Shown: positions 24,692 through 36,528, counted from the stretch's first letter. The stretch is 64,000 nucleotides of DNA from Acanthacorydalis orientalis (GCA_034766995.1 CM068315.1:16449010-16513009); one strand, 5' to 3'. Notes: generated from the letters alone by a model not told the origin. Program-made: numbers and translations.

Positions 24692-24759
24692 GTCGATTTA
24701 TTGTTCTTGACGTTTTGATTACAACAGGATGATCGAAACGTCAAGAACAATACATCGAC
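24692..24759. repeat. 28-bp hairpin with 12-nt loop
   Basis: The arms 24692-24719 and 24732-24759 are complementary at 26 of 28 positions around the loop 24720-24731. The conserved core GTTCTTGACGTTTTGAT faces ATCGAAACGTCAAGAAC. Size and shape resemble a short-stem RNA hairpin, but I recognise no known microRNA in it. Confidence 0.8.
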
Positions 24760-25186
24760 GACACTGCAACAAGCCCGGAAACTGAACTCATCTATGTACT
24801 CGTATCGATTGAGTAGATACTTCGTTTAAGTAGCGCACTAATAACATTATTCCTCGCTGAAACCGAACGCCGAACTCGATAGAGAGTCTGGATTTTACAT
24901 TTATCTACGCTAGACAGACAAATATAACTCGTCCGTGTCGAAACTTCTTTCGAACGAAAAAAAGAAGCATATTTTCTCATCAAAGCGTACGTGACTCATC
25001 CAACACGAATCGGACACGACGATCTAATGCCGACTCAACGCGCCCAGAAAAATGAAATTTAATAAAAAAAGCGACTCAACGTATTCTCACATAGCGCGAG
25101 CAACTGAACTGAAAAGATATAATCTAATAAATCTGACTTTGCCTTAAGAATATGATATTTTATATTTTCTCTGGTGGAAGTCGGTA

Positions 25187-25268
25187 CGTACGTTCGCTGC
25201 TTCGATTCTCTCTCACCAGTAGGTAGCGTGCGGCTGCCGCTCTAAAACAGAACAGCAACGAACGTACG
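25187..25268. repeat. 14-bp inverted repeat, 54-nt spacer
   Basis: CGTACGTTCGCTGC (25187-25200) and GCAACGAACGTACG (25255-25268) are complementary at 13 of 14 positions. CGTACG is itself palindromic. Confidence 0.75.
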
Positions 25269-25416
25269 GACGACGTGAATGCAATACTTAAAGATTCCCA
25301 TCTTTTCATTTTGCGGAGAGTATTCGAGTTGACGCTTGATACACTTGATATATTTTTATTTCTCCGTATTTTGCTTTATATACATACACACACACAGCCA
25401 TACGCACAAATGCGTG

Positions 25417-25443
25417 CATATATATATATATATATATATACAC

Positions 25444-25530
<87 letters not shown>

Positions 25531-25560
25531 AATGTATATATATATATATATATATATATA
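25417..25560. repeat. Long TA microsatellite
   Basis: (TA)n interrupted by CACATAA and TACATAA blocks and preceded by a short CA run (25384-25396). Confidence 0.95.
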
Positions 25561-26240
25561 CTAGATGTTTATAAATTTCATTCAAGGTTAACAAAAAAGT
25601 TTATAGATGGATATTTGATTAAATTCTGTTCTATTTATCTTGTATTGAACATACAAGATGAGGCCAAAATTCAAAATATCAAAGATCTGCATTTTATGAG
25701 GATAATACTTTCATTTTCAATAAAGACAGCCTGGAATCATAACGTTGTATTCTGGGATCACTCTCTTCTTCTGTATGTTTGTGTTTTCAGTAAGAAAACA
25801 AGTATCTACATTTTAATCCCACGGGAATTGTTACTGCTGTACTTATTTTTTTCTGAAATTAATTTAATTATTATTTAGAAAATAATGTTAATAAAGCAGA
25901 ATTTAAAGAATGAATTCTCTGCTTCCTTAAATTTATTAAAAAATTTAAATGATTATTTTTATATTTAAATTATACAATTAGATAATATACCTAGTAGAAA
26001 TTAAAAGTTTTAATGAACATGACTTGTATAAAAATGTTATAAAGGTAAAAAAATCAAATTGTAAAAAGTTCTATGTATGTTTACTGAATAGAATTTCAGA
26101 AAAATGAAAGAAAAATCTGTCAAGTTAAAAAATATTAAAATAAATATTTGTGATTTCTGTAATTTTTTTTGTTCTATAAGATTTTATACTTCGATATTAA
26201 AGCTCTTTCTCGTTTTTAAAAGCATCTCTGTAATTTTTTT
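25561..26240. other. Non-coding; open frame of unknown meaning
   Basis: The plus strand is open from inside the microsatellite to 25878 (about 100 codons past the repeat) with a hydrophobic C-terminal part. It resembles nothing I know and lacks a convincing start. The rest is AT-rich. Confidence 0.25.
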
Positions 26241-26243
26241 ATT

Positions 26244-26314
26244 TCTGCGTATCTGGAAATTGAAGTAATTCTGCGTATCTGGAATTTGACCTCAAAGAAA
26301 ATATCTTTGAGGTC
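26244..26314. repeat. Short direct repeat followed by a perfect 10-bp hairpin
   Basis: TTCTGCGTATCTGGAA occurs twice (about 26244 and 26270). GACCTCAAAG (26288-26297) pairs perfectly with CTTTGAGGTC (26305-26314) across a 7-nt loop. Confidence 0.85.
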
Positions 26315-26315
26315 A

Positions 26316-26478
26316 CTATTCTTTGTTTTTCTTTCTTCACTACCAATTTCGTCTTTTGATATCTCCAAATGGGTACTGAATGTTTATACATTCAGTATCC
26401 ATTTTATCATTCAGTACCAGTACTCATCTGAAGATGTCGAAAGACTAAGCCGGTAATGAGGAAACAAAAAGAAAGAAT
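26316..26478. repeat. Imperfect foldback with about 65-70-nt arms
   Basis: The left arm (about 26316-26382) and right arm (about 26408-26478) are inverted copies. Matching blocks in order are ATTCTTT, GTTT/CTTTCTTC, ACTACC, GTCTTTTGATATCT and GTACTGAATG. A central hairpin pairs ATGGGTACTGAATG with CATTCAGTATCCAT (14 bp, one G-T pair). Arms have diverged but stay alignable end to end. It could be a MITE or a source of hairpin RNA. Confidence 0.75.
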
Positions 26479-26499
26479 GCTAACCACAAAAACAAAAAA

Positions 26500-27000
26500 A
26501 AAACAGTTTCAAATCATCAATTATATAACTGATATTTATATCGATATAATTTTGGTTAGGAAGTGTTTTGCCGGTTAATTAAAGTACCCTAGTAAGCATC
26601 AAACTGTTTAAAATAAAAAAAAATAAAAAAGCGAAACACTACATTTGTCACATAATGAAAAAATAAACTTAACATTTCTTATTATTCACGCAAGTCAGAT
26701 ATGCTGTATGTGTATGGATCAGTGAATATTTGTTTTATTGTATTTGTCTGGTTGTAGAAAAAAGTTTTCATTTCCGTCGTTTCCAATTCGTTTTATGTTT
26801 TTTCCTCTACACATCAATCGTTCGTTTTGATGATACACGCTTATTTTCGAAACACTCAAATTAATTCAAAACGAAAATACAACATTCATGGCAAATAAAC
26901 GACTTTAAATATTTCAGTGAATGTTAGCAAGGCAATGATGACGACAATAAAAACAGTATAAAGAAGAAAAATCGTTTCCAATATATGCCATGACACGGCC
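26500..27000. other. AT-rich non-coding DNA, nothing recognised
   Basis: No feature supported. Confidence 0.45.
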
Positions 27001-27620
27001 TTTAAAAAATGTATTCACTTCTATAGCCACTTAACCGACCAAACGTCTATAGCGTTCCGATACATGTTGGCTACACGCGCTGGTGTCGAACCAGAGCTAG
27101 CAGATTGATTAATGAGCTGGTGGTATTGAAGGGTTAACGCCGACGGTGCACGACACAGCGCCGGCACTAGACTGATGGAGCATCAAGCGAACCAGCCGAA
27201 ACGAAACGCCGGATTGATCTCTCGGCGCGGGCCGAGTGCAAAAGAAAGAACAACAATCCTATACATGCACTTTGTGTATGTTAAGCTCTGTTGAACAGAT
27301 GTTCCAGCCACGCACGCCGGATTTTTACTTAAAAATGAACACTGGAATGAAATAAAAATAATGTTTATCCGATTTTCTCTCTGTTCGGCTCTCTGTTGTG
27401 CTGGCGATTTTTTTTTGCCCCGGCCGTGTTATGAACTTTTGCCTTTCACATACAGTATATCTATTTACTGCTGATGTGTTTGTATATGTATCAGTCTTTT
27501 TCAGCTCAGCTCTCATTCATTCGATATATCTTTTGCCAAAGCTGATTACGCCTTCACACTCTTTACATGCTCTTTATTTATGAGTTGCAGTTTCGATGTT
27601 CATAAATATTAATCAGCTTC
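27000..27620. other. CpG-richer patch, no gene recognised
   Basis: One of the most GC-rich parts (27060-27240: GCGCTGG, CGCCGACGG, GCGCCGGC, CGGCGCGGGCCG). Short frames on both strands resemble nothing. A candidate promoter or first exon of an unseen gene. Confidence 0.35.
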
Positions 27621-29000
27621 CGCGTGCAGTTATTTCACAGGACATTAAATTAAACACTACTGTATATATCTATCCAAGTATTATGTAACTAAGTAGATGT
27701 ATTGATGACAGTATATTTAATTATTAACATTTTTCTTTAAATCTAACACAGGAACAATTTATTGAATTTTCCACATTCTTTTCATAATTTGTTATCCTGG
27801 AAATTCTATAACAAAATTAATAGAAAGATTTTCATACTTTAAATCTTTTTTAAATAAACAAGTAATGCATATTTCTAAGTAATTTCTATTTTTATCAGAC
27901 TTTCATTAATTATTAAATATATAAAAACTTCATTGGCTATAGATATGATTAAACGTTATTAATAACAATATTACGGATCCAGTTGATGATTTTAAAAGTA
28001 TAAAATAGCTTTAAAATAAAATAAAAATATCTGTTATATGGACCAAACAAATATATATACAGATATTAAATATGGTTGGATTCGATAATAGTTTGCAAAC
28101 TGACTGATTACTATTTTTTTATTTTGGTAGATTTTTCATTCGTTTTTCTTAAATATGAAAATATCACTGTTTATCTAATTTGTATACTAATTTGTTTAAA
28201 AAATTAATTTCTTAGAATTTCATAATCTTTTTATAGAATCTCTTTTCACTAAAAACTGAATTCTTATTCAATTCGATAATAGGCCCAAAATATTAATTTA
28301 TATTATTATTCTCCCTTAATTATTTTCAAATTCAATAACATAGTTATTATTACTTACAGCTAAATTTCTTTAAATTTCTTAACATTATTATTTAAATTCC
28401 ATAACATTTGTATTTAAATTCCATTAATGATCTTTATAGTAATTCCTTATTTTTAATTTAACAGTGAAAACTGTCATTAAAAATGAAACTTTTATTAGCT
28501 GATTTCTCTATTTACATCATTCAGTGTAAAATATTTGTAATAAATTTAGGCAGATGAGAGAAATAATATTTAAATGAAATTATTGTTAAAATGTTCTCTA
28601 TTTTGAATGAAAAGTACAAATAATGAATAAATGAAATAAAAATAATTTAATTAATGTTACTTTAATAATTATATTTTAAACTATACCCACAATAAACATG
28701 AAACTTTTTCCTTTTAGTTAATTTTTGGTTTATAAATAATTGTACAATTATAAGTATGGAGGTTGATTGTAGTAATTTGAAAAGTGTTATGTCATTAAAT
28801 ATTTATTTAATGTTGGTAAAATTTTATTATTGTAATACTTAACTGTGTTTTCATAAAATCCACTTCTTTTAAAAAAATAATTATCAGTAATAAGATTTAT
28901 AAACGAACCGTAGTAATAAAAAAAAACTGCCAATATATCTATCTGCAACTACTAAAAAAAAACTCTTTACCTCAAATAGAGTTTGAAATAAGCTAGTGAT
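27621..29000. other. Very AT-rich non-coding DNA, nothing recognised
   Basis: No open frame, transposon end or structure supported. Confidence 0.5.
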
Positions 29001-29004
29001 TAAA

Positions 29005-29520
29005 AAAAATCGTCGGTCGCAACACGGAGAGAGCACATTTTTCGGCTACCCTGCTTGTTTAGTGGCTCCGACGTGTACGGTCCGGGTCCGTAACACGGAC
29101 CCCTGCTAGTGTTGGCAGAGGAAAAACAAGTGGCTAAACAATGGCTTTTAAATCACGTTATTTTACGAGCGGCAATCGAATTACGACGCCCAATCTTTTT
29201 GTCCGTTTTTCGGCGCTAGTAGAGATGCTCGCGCACCATTTATCCACTTCCGGTATCGTGCGCTTGCTTGTTGGACGCGCGGCGTTAGCTTTATTTCAGA
29301 TAAAGTGTTTATTTTTTTATAGTTCGGGGCGATCTCGACGCGATACAATCGTAAAGTCTCGTCTATAAAACAAAATGTTTAAAATACGTTAAATTAATCA
29401 GATTTTTTACATTTTTTTCATGGAATTCGTATAACGCCGTTACGGTTTATTTTGTATAGCGGTTGCGGTCTTTGACGGATTTCAGTTTGAGTGAAGATAC
29501 AAGAGTAGAGATTATAGACG
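29005..29520. other. CpG-richer patch with a hairpin and a short plus-strand frame
   Basis: CG-dense core at 29020-29370. It contains the hairpin at 29084-29102 and a frame from ATG 29141 to 29368 (75 codons; it starts MAFKSRYFTSGNRI and is Arg/Leu-rich) with no recognisable domain. It could be a short peptide, a first exon or chance. Confidence 0.3.
29084..29102. repeat. Perfect 8-bp GC-rich hairpin
   Basis: GGGTCCGT (29084-29091) and ACGGACCC (29095-29102) pair perfectly around an AAC loop. Confidence 0.9.
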
Positions 29521-31200
29521 AAGGATTTTTTTTATTTAAATTTTTATCGTATTGGTTGATCAATAAATTGTGAAAAGAATGCTTTTAGTAATTTAGAATC
29601 AGATTTTCAATATATACATGCAGATTCTTCTTCAATTAATAATATTAAAACTTTATTCATAAAAATATATATTTTAATCAAATTAAATTTTCAATTCAGA
29701 TATTCAACAACAAAGTGCTTTTTCTATTAAAAATAACTAATGAATAATCAATGATTCCAGATTTTAATAATAACTATTCGTATCTATTTTAATAATTATT
29801 TATTTGTGAATTAAAACAATCAGAATCATTTTTTAATAACTTAATTTTAAATATACTATAATTTTTATAAAGAAAAATTTCTTCAAACCATTTTTTTTAT
29901 AAATTTTCATTAATAATAAAAGGAGATTTTATTTTAATATACGGCTTTTTTATATAATTTTCCACGTTATCTTATTAAACATTAAAGAAATTTTCTATTC
30001 ACTACGAACGTTTTTTTAAAAAAATACAAGAAATCCTTATATTAAAAAAATAAGAATGAGAAAATTAAATTTTACAATCATAATATTGGTTAATAATGTT
30101 TAAAATTAATATTACATTCATTTTCAAAATATAAGAACATACTTTGTTTAAGAAAAGTTGAAATAAACAAATACACTTAATAAGATGAAATTGCTTAAAA
30201 AATATTATAAATAACGTATAATTTATTTATTTCAAATATTTCAGAATATTTTTAATACTGATTGGAACGATTTTATAAACAAAATATAAAAATGAAGTTC
30301 ATCAAATGATTCAATTGTATTTCTGTTAAAATATACTTGTAATAATCATCAAAACACGAAAGTATTTCTGCGAAAAAGTAAAACCGCTATCAATCTTCGC
30401 TGTTAATTAAGAAAGAGTACTTACGAAATTCCTTATGGAAATGTGCATCAAAAATTATTAATAATAAATAATTAAATTATTTGGTGGCCGTCAGCTGCAC
30501 CTTATTAAACAAAATTAAAATAAACAAATGGCGTACGAAAAATTCGAATTACATTTTAATCTCTTCTTAAATCAAAATTAAATTTGAACCGCGACATGAA
30601 ACATGATTGTCTTTTAACCAAAAGCGATTATATTTCCTTTGATTGTTTTTCTCAAAGTTATTAAGTCGTTAATTTGCATGAAACAGTTTGTTTTCAAAAC
30701 ATTATTGAATTGTTGTCTTAAACTGTTTTGTTGTCATCTTTAATTTCTCTTATCTTGTTTTATAAACATCTTTGCTATTATTTCGATAAATAGTCTGTTT
30801 TCGCAAGATTTAAATTCTTTTTTGCTTGTATAAGCAATTTTTATGGGTGAAATATTTTTAGCGTGGTATTTTCTCCATATAAAACAACTCTAACACATTT
30901 ATATTTTACAATTTTACATATTTTTTTATGTTTGTTAAATAAAATCTTATGTTTCATTTTCTGTTGATAACAATTTCAATAATTGACAGACTGTATAAAA
31001 ACATGACAGGATTCTTTTGAAAATGAATAATGAACGAACTTCTATCAAGTTTTGTAATCCAATAAAAATCTCAATGAGCAATATCGATTTATTTATGTTA
31101 ATAAAAGCGGAACCTGACAAAAATTTCAACACATTAAAAAATTCGTATCGTTCAGAAAACGAGGCACACTCATATAAATTCTTTTGAGGAGCAGAGATGC
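29521..31200. other. AT-rich non-coding DNA; weak minus-strand frame at its end
   Basis: Featureless to about 30.9 kb. A minus-strand frame with ATG at 31207 runs to 30947 (about 86 codons). It has ordinary amino-acid composition, but no family is recognised and nothing around it supports a gene. Confidence 0.3.
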
Positions 31201-31224
31201 ATTCCATTAAATCGCCGTCTCGCA

Positions 31225-31500
31225 AATTCTTCTCGGATCAATAGCTCTTCAAGGATGCTAGTCGCTATTTTGTTTTATTTATAAAAATCCGCACGTAGAT
31301 GAATAAATTATGCGACCAATCCAATTTCACTGACGCCAGTGTCCGTCTTTTAGTGAGACCGGAGAGTTGAGGAGATGACGCCAATGCACGGGTAAGATAT
31401 CTCTCTCTCGGCACGTTCCGTTCATTTATTCAGAGAAAGAGATTTCGTTCCACTAAAACGGATGTTGGCCGATATGTTTACGATACAAACACATGTCAGC
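31225..31500. other. CpG-richer patch, no gene recognised
   Basis: A mixed-composition island (GACGCCAGTGTCCG, GAGACCGGAGAG) upstream of the minus-strand frame at 30947-31207. Could be regulatory. Confidence 0.3.
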
Positions 31501-31688
31501 GTAAAATTTGATCAAATTCAATTGCAATGATTATTTCTTTTATATCCTATATTACTTTTTCGATCGATTTTTTTTCTTAAGTCTGTTTTGGCTTTTCTGC
31601 TGTTCTTATTCACATTTAATAAGTTTCTTATTATCTAATGTCGACATTGAAATTTTACCTCTATCTATTTATGTCTTATTAACATTTA

Positions 31689-31695
<7 letters not shown>

Positions 31696-31721
<26 letters not shown>
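31696..31721. repeat. (TA)n microsatellite
   Basis: Uninterrupted TA run. Confidence 0.95.
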
Positions 31722-32268
31722 GTAAATTTCAAGAAAAAAAATTAGGTGATCATAAAAACAACAAAAATTGCACTTTTAATAAACTAACACAATACTAATA
31801 TCAATTTTCATTAAGAAAACTCCAAAAAAATTTAGAGAGAAATTCAAGGAAGAAAATCTCTAATCTGGTAGATTTTTAATTGTTTATATAACAATTATCA
31901 TGAGAGAATAATTGTTTATAGCACTTATTTATATAATATTGAATAAAAATTGTAGTCTTGAAAAGAGATTAAGAAAACAACAAATATGTATATTCTTTCT
32001 TGATTATTCAGTTAGAAATAATAACTATCGATATAGGAAAACAATTATGAATATTTTCAAAGATAACCATTATAAAATAATTATTTTTAGAGTAAGACAA
32101 ATTTTAAAAATTATTTTTATAAGAGAGAGAATCAAATAAATAATTCTATATTTTTTATAGTAATGTAATTTTGTTTAACAGTGTAATATTTTTACTTATT
32201 TACTGATTTTATTTTGTATAGTACCACTTTTATTCATAAATTATTATTTACAAATAAGTAGGAGGGTC
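31722..32268. other. AT-rich non-coding DNA, nothing recognised
   Basis: Low-complexity A and T rich sequence; no feature supported. Confidence 0.45.
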
Positions 32269-32270
32269 GT

Positions 32271-32923
32271 TTGATAAGTATAATAAAAAAGTAAGTTGAA
32301 CACCGTTTTTTGGAAAAAAATCAGTTTTATTTCTCAACATAGTCTCCATGAAAGGCTACACACTTGGTCCAGAAAGTCTACAAAATACGCCTTTACGGCG
32401 ACAATGATATCCTAATTCGAGGAGAATTTGTTCCCACCAAGCCAAATTTGAAGTTTGAGAAGACGAAGAATTTGTATGGGGCCCATTCTGGAGAAAAGAG
32501 TGGGTAAGGAATCAATTAGAAGCCTAATTCGTGCAAATTTTCGCACTACTTTGTGCGCCAATCTTGACTGTTTATGTTTCAGCTCTTTTTTCAAACGGTC
32601 CAATAATGTTGTATAATAGGCTCTTGTTATTGTTTTTCCCTTCGGTAAGGGGTCGATCTGCCGCTGCAACTCAGTTGAGTAATAGTGGATCTATGTTTCA
32701 TCCACGATGACGAATCGACGCCTTGATGTTTGCTCATTTTTCCATTTTTACTGCAACTGCTACACTGTTAGCTTCGAACATCTGTAGAACGTAAACAACG
32801 CGTCACTTCTGGCTGAAATTTCACCTATGCTAGTCTGAAATGTAACATTTGATAGTCTTGACGTTATCAAATGAATAATGGCGCCATATAAAAAAAAATA
32901 CCAAACTTATCAAACGTCTCTCT
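32271..32923 (-). mobile_element. Mariner family B derivative, 653 bp
   Basis: TA at 32269-32270 and 32924-32925 flank GGAGGGTCGTTTGATAAGTA and, read inwards, AGAGAGACGTTTGATAAGTT. The minus strand keeps a VAVKMEK-like upstream segment joined to RRFVIV, then part of the central catalytic region (GKTITRAYYTTLLDRLKKEL, about 32640-32575). It lacks the helix-turn-helix region, like the copies at 43 and 52 kb. It also has a second deletion that removes the FHQDN block with the second catalytic aspartate. Confidence 0.88.
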
Positions 32924-33059
32924 TATTCAAATATATATGTAACATGTAATCACTTACAAGTATCTGAAGTTCTAAACTAGAAAACATTTGATTCTTTTAT
33001 ACAGTAAAAGAAGATGTAAATAAAATCGGATGCCATAAACTTAAATTTGATGATTAGAT

Positions 33060-33712
33060 GATCTTTTGAGTCAAATTTATACGAGTGTAATCCATGAAAT
33101 TTCTTTTGATCCTCGGTTATGATTTTATGCAAAAAATTCTTTCTTTAAAATCTTGCGAACGAGAACATAGCTGTATCTCATTTTCGTTCTTTGTTTTTGA
33201 GGATAAACTCATATAGAATCCAGCAACCTCTCTTTTTTCCAACCAATGTAGACTATAGGAAATTTCTTACTAGATAAGTTTGAGTTTTTGAGCGAGTTCT
33301 TGTTCAGTCTGAGTGGATCTTTCACTTAATAGCTTCCTTGTCTTTAAATTTTTTTGTTCATATATGGCTTTCTCGATAAGAAAGATCAAAATCACCACTT
33401 CTAAACCTCTGAAATCATTTTTTCCATATTTTATGCGTCACATCAACTTCCTTCAAACCTGAACATTTCATTCCCGCGGCTGCAGCAGCATTTTTTCAAT
33501 TGGAGTTCAAAAGTATAAAGTGCCTAATATGCTGCTTTTTGAAGGCTATTCTGTTCATTACTGTTTTGTGAAATTATTCCAACTGTGTGTGTAGTGTTTT
33601 TAACTGTTAAGATTGGTACTTTAAAATCCTATTCTGAAGAGAAAATATTTTAATTTAAAACAGAACTATGATTTATTCAATTTAAAGGCATCGAATTAAT
33701 TTGTACACCTAA
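33060..33712 (-). pseudogene. Mariner family D, 5' part with truncated transposase
   Basis: Right end, read inwards from about 33712: TTAGGTGTACAAATTAATTC, resembling the outer bases of Mos1-type mariners. On the minus strand from about 33560, broken frames give a mariner N terminus (KNAAAAAGMKCS, THKIWKK, FQRFRSGDFDLSYRE). A linker and a TAMFSFARF-like segment follow, then IITEDQKKF, where the aspartate at 33109-33111 corresponds to the first catalytic residue. The sequence stops soon after; the second and third catalytic blocks and the other end are missing. It is inactive and lies about 140 bp from the neighbouring family-B element. Confidence 0.78.
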
Positions 33713-34500
33713 CATTTATATAATTTATGAAATTGTAATTTTATTACTTTCGATTTTTTATACCTTATTTGAAGCATTAACCATTTGTTTACGAAGTTAG
33801 TTATAATACAAAAGGGAACAATGTAAATTTATTATGAAAAATAATAACATTTTAAAATAAAAAAGTATACATTTTTTTCAAAAATATAATTTTTTTACAA
33901 CAGTTTTTTTATATCTAATACAAAAGTGAGTTGAATGATATATCATTATGTAATAACCGTTTCATTTGTAGGACTTGAAATTTCTGACATTAAAAAGTGT
34001 TAAACAGAGTACCGACATAACATTATTATTTTAAAATGAATTATGTATGTATTTTCAATTCATTTTGAAAATTATATAAAATCAGTTCTTCTTAAATTTT
34101 CTTTCTTCTATTACTTTTTTCCGTAAGATTCTCTAATGAGATTATGGAATAAGTAATAATTTTATTCTAGAAGAAACTCATATTATCAGATGAAATTATC
34201 TCAAGCAGATTTACTCTCTTATAAGGGAAAAAAGAAGAAAGGATCATTTCAGATAGATACTTTAAAAACTAAGTTAATTAACAGAAAATGTGTATTTAAT
34301 TAAATTACTTTTTTATTTTGGAAGCTCAAACTTTGATTTATACATCCGTTGCTTATAATTATTTCGTTTGTTACATAAGATTTAATTATTTATTCATTTA
34401 GGATTTTGATCCAGATTTATAATTTGATTTCATACTCTTTCAAAGATTATAGATAGGCTTAGATTTTTTTGGTTACAAATAACGAAGTTAAGAAATTGTA
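33713..34500. other. AT-rich non-coding DNA, nothing recognised
   Basis: No feature supported. Confidence 0.5.
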
Positions 34501-35260
34501 TTAAAACGTCACAAGTGTCTTCCTCCCAGCGAAATTTCCGAAAGTGATACAAAAAGTGTTCAAACAACTTGTTTTCAGCCTGAACAACATTCTCATTGAA
34601 TTACTTTGTGCGAACTAATTGCATATCGGAATACTTCATGCGTTGTACACGAGCTCGAGTACATTCTCACAATAATTTTAATTATTGCCACTTCCAGTCT
34701 CACATCTCAACACGAAAACTTTTCATGAAATAATTAAAGCTAATGGAAATAAGCAACGCGTTACATCAATAATCTTAAACGAAATCTTAAACAATACTTA
34801 CGGATTTAATTGAAATTAATTTGTATCGAAACGTCGTGCGCTTGTGAAACACACTCCGTCGCTGTGTAGTTTTTCGTCTAGATCGTGCAATATTGTATTC
34901 TAAAACTTGTACCGGCAGCGAACGATACTGAAATTGAGGCGATATGAAGGGAGCTTGTCATTCGCTGCGAATGATATTAGATTAGCGTTCAGACAGATGC
35001 GTTGAGTGCGTTTGAAAACGATTAATCATTCCAGGAAACTCGTGTAGAATATTGTTATTGACGGGATCTGTTTGTATACGCCTCACTTCTTTGCATCGTA
35101 CATAATGGTTCGTTCGTGTTCGGGTTAAGCGACGCTAGTTGGAAGATTTGTTGTTCGTCGTCAGATTCTGTCGGAGTTGATTTTTTTCCAACGAACGTGC
35201 TCTGCATGTCTATCGAATAATTAGTTCGGATATTCGGGAACAATCAACCCGTTACCAAAT
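34500..35260. other. CpG-richer patch, no gene recognised
   Basis: Mixed-composition, CG-containing stretch (for example 34830-34990 and 35080-35200). A 62-codon minus-strand frame at 35055-35243 resembles nothing. Candidate regulatory or unrecognised exon sequence. Confidence 0.3.
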
Positions 35261-36020
35261 ATAATCTAAAGTTTTATTTGCGGAAAGAGTGGTTGTATGT
35301 TTAAAGTATTTAAATAATGTTTATTATTCAAAAATCTCGACGATGGAACACACATTTCCAACTTTTAAATTCAAGAATAGTAAATATAAACAAGCCTCGT
35401 ACGGATTTTATAAGAAGATTTAAGAACGATGTCCTGAATTATATAAATACAACTCTTTTCTATATTTATCATTTACTTAGAGTTTTAAAAACACAAGACT
35501 AAAGTGACATTTTCCAAAATAAAGTCGATATTGTATAATAAAATTTCATCATCATGACGCAATCTGTGAATTTTCATTTTTATCAACTTTCGAAAACTTT
35601 AGCATAACAAAGTTCACTTTTTTCTTTTTATGTTTATTGTTTATATTCGTTGAATAATTCTTTTCGTTATTTCTTTTTTTTTGCTTTACTACGTAATCTT
35701 AGTACAAGATGAAATGTAACCCCTGTCTTAATGTTATAATCTGAAAGTGTTTGACTATCTTCTTGTTAATAAAAATTAATTATTTTTAATCAAAGAAATT
35801 CCTTCCTTATTTTGACATTTTTATTGTAAATTTTTAATATTATTCGATAGCTTATCTCTTAAGATTATCATTTTATCAATATAAATGTTTATAAATATCT
35901 ATACAATCATTTATTAATCACTCTGGAAGAACAGCCAAAACTATTTTCAATGGTAAAGCATAAAAAATAATATTTTTCTCTCTGTAACTAAAAAATTGTA
36001 CTCCATCCCCTGTGCGTGAC
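35261..36020. other. AT-rich non-coding DNA, nothing recognised
   Basis: No feature supported. Confidence 0.45.
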
Positions 36021-36032
36021 TTTTATATGTTG

Positions 36033-36109
36033 TCTGATTGGTTGATGTCAATCATATGATTTTTGTTCTGATTGGTTGATATCAGTCAAGAGGTTTGTGT
36101 TCTGACTGG
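36033..36109 (-). promoter_or_regulatory. Three CCAAT-type motifs with an exact 34-bp period
   Basis: TCTGATTGG (36033-36041), TCTGATTGG (36067-36075) and TCTGACTGG (36101-36109) sit exactly 34 bp apart inside a decaying 34-bp tandem repeat. On the minus strand the first two read CCAATCAGA, a perfect CCAAT box of the NF-Y type; the third has one change. A 34-bp period is roughly three helical turns. A GC-richer stretch with GGGGGGACCGAGG follows at 36160-36215. The regulatory meaning is inference; a plain minisatellite is the alternative. Confidence 0.45.
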
Positions 36110-36527
36110 TTATTATAATTTACATTTTACGCGTATTATTTGTTAATTTCTGTTATTTGTTAGGGGGGACCGAGGTGTTGGCGAGTGCATTGATCAGAGG
36201 CGGTGCTCCCTAGTTAGAATAAAATCAATTTTAGACATGATTAATATGAGAGAGACACAGATAGATATTTTTGTACCAATGTAAGCAAAAATTATCTTTT
36301 ATAGCAATAGAACATTGTTATATAATTGCAAAGTTAATTTTCTACACAACCTTTTTTTGCTCATAAATTATTATTTAACAAAAATACATTTTCATACAAC
36401 AAATACAAAGCTATTGTAATGTAAACAAATTTTCTCGATAAAAGTAATGAGAGACTATGAGATTTTGTAAGCTGAAGCAAAAACTATTTAGCTCGTAAGT
36501 ATAATTTACTCCAAGAAATAACTGGTA

Positions 36528-36528
36528 T

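Larger units (their letters stand above)
24640..25270. other. CpG-richer patch containing two inverted repeats
   Basis: Mixed-composition DNA with frequent CG. It contains the 28-bp hairpin at 24692-24759 and the inverted repeat at 25187-25268, listed separately. A 63-codon minus-strand frame (24792-24983) resembles nothing known. It may be a promoter or the locus of a structured RNA. Confidence 0.35.

Noticed and set aside
24692..24759. Known conserved insect microRNA
   Set aside because: Neither arm matches any conserved insect microRNA I can recall, so only the hairpin is reported.
25522..25878. 118-codon plus-strand frame
   Set aside because: Begins inside a TA microsatellite and resembles no protein; treated as chance.
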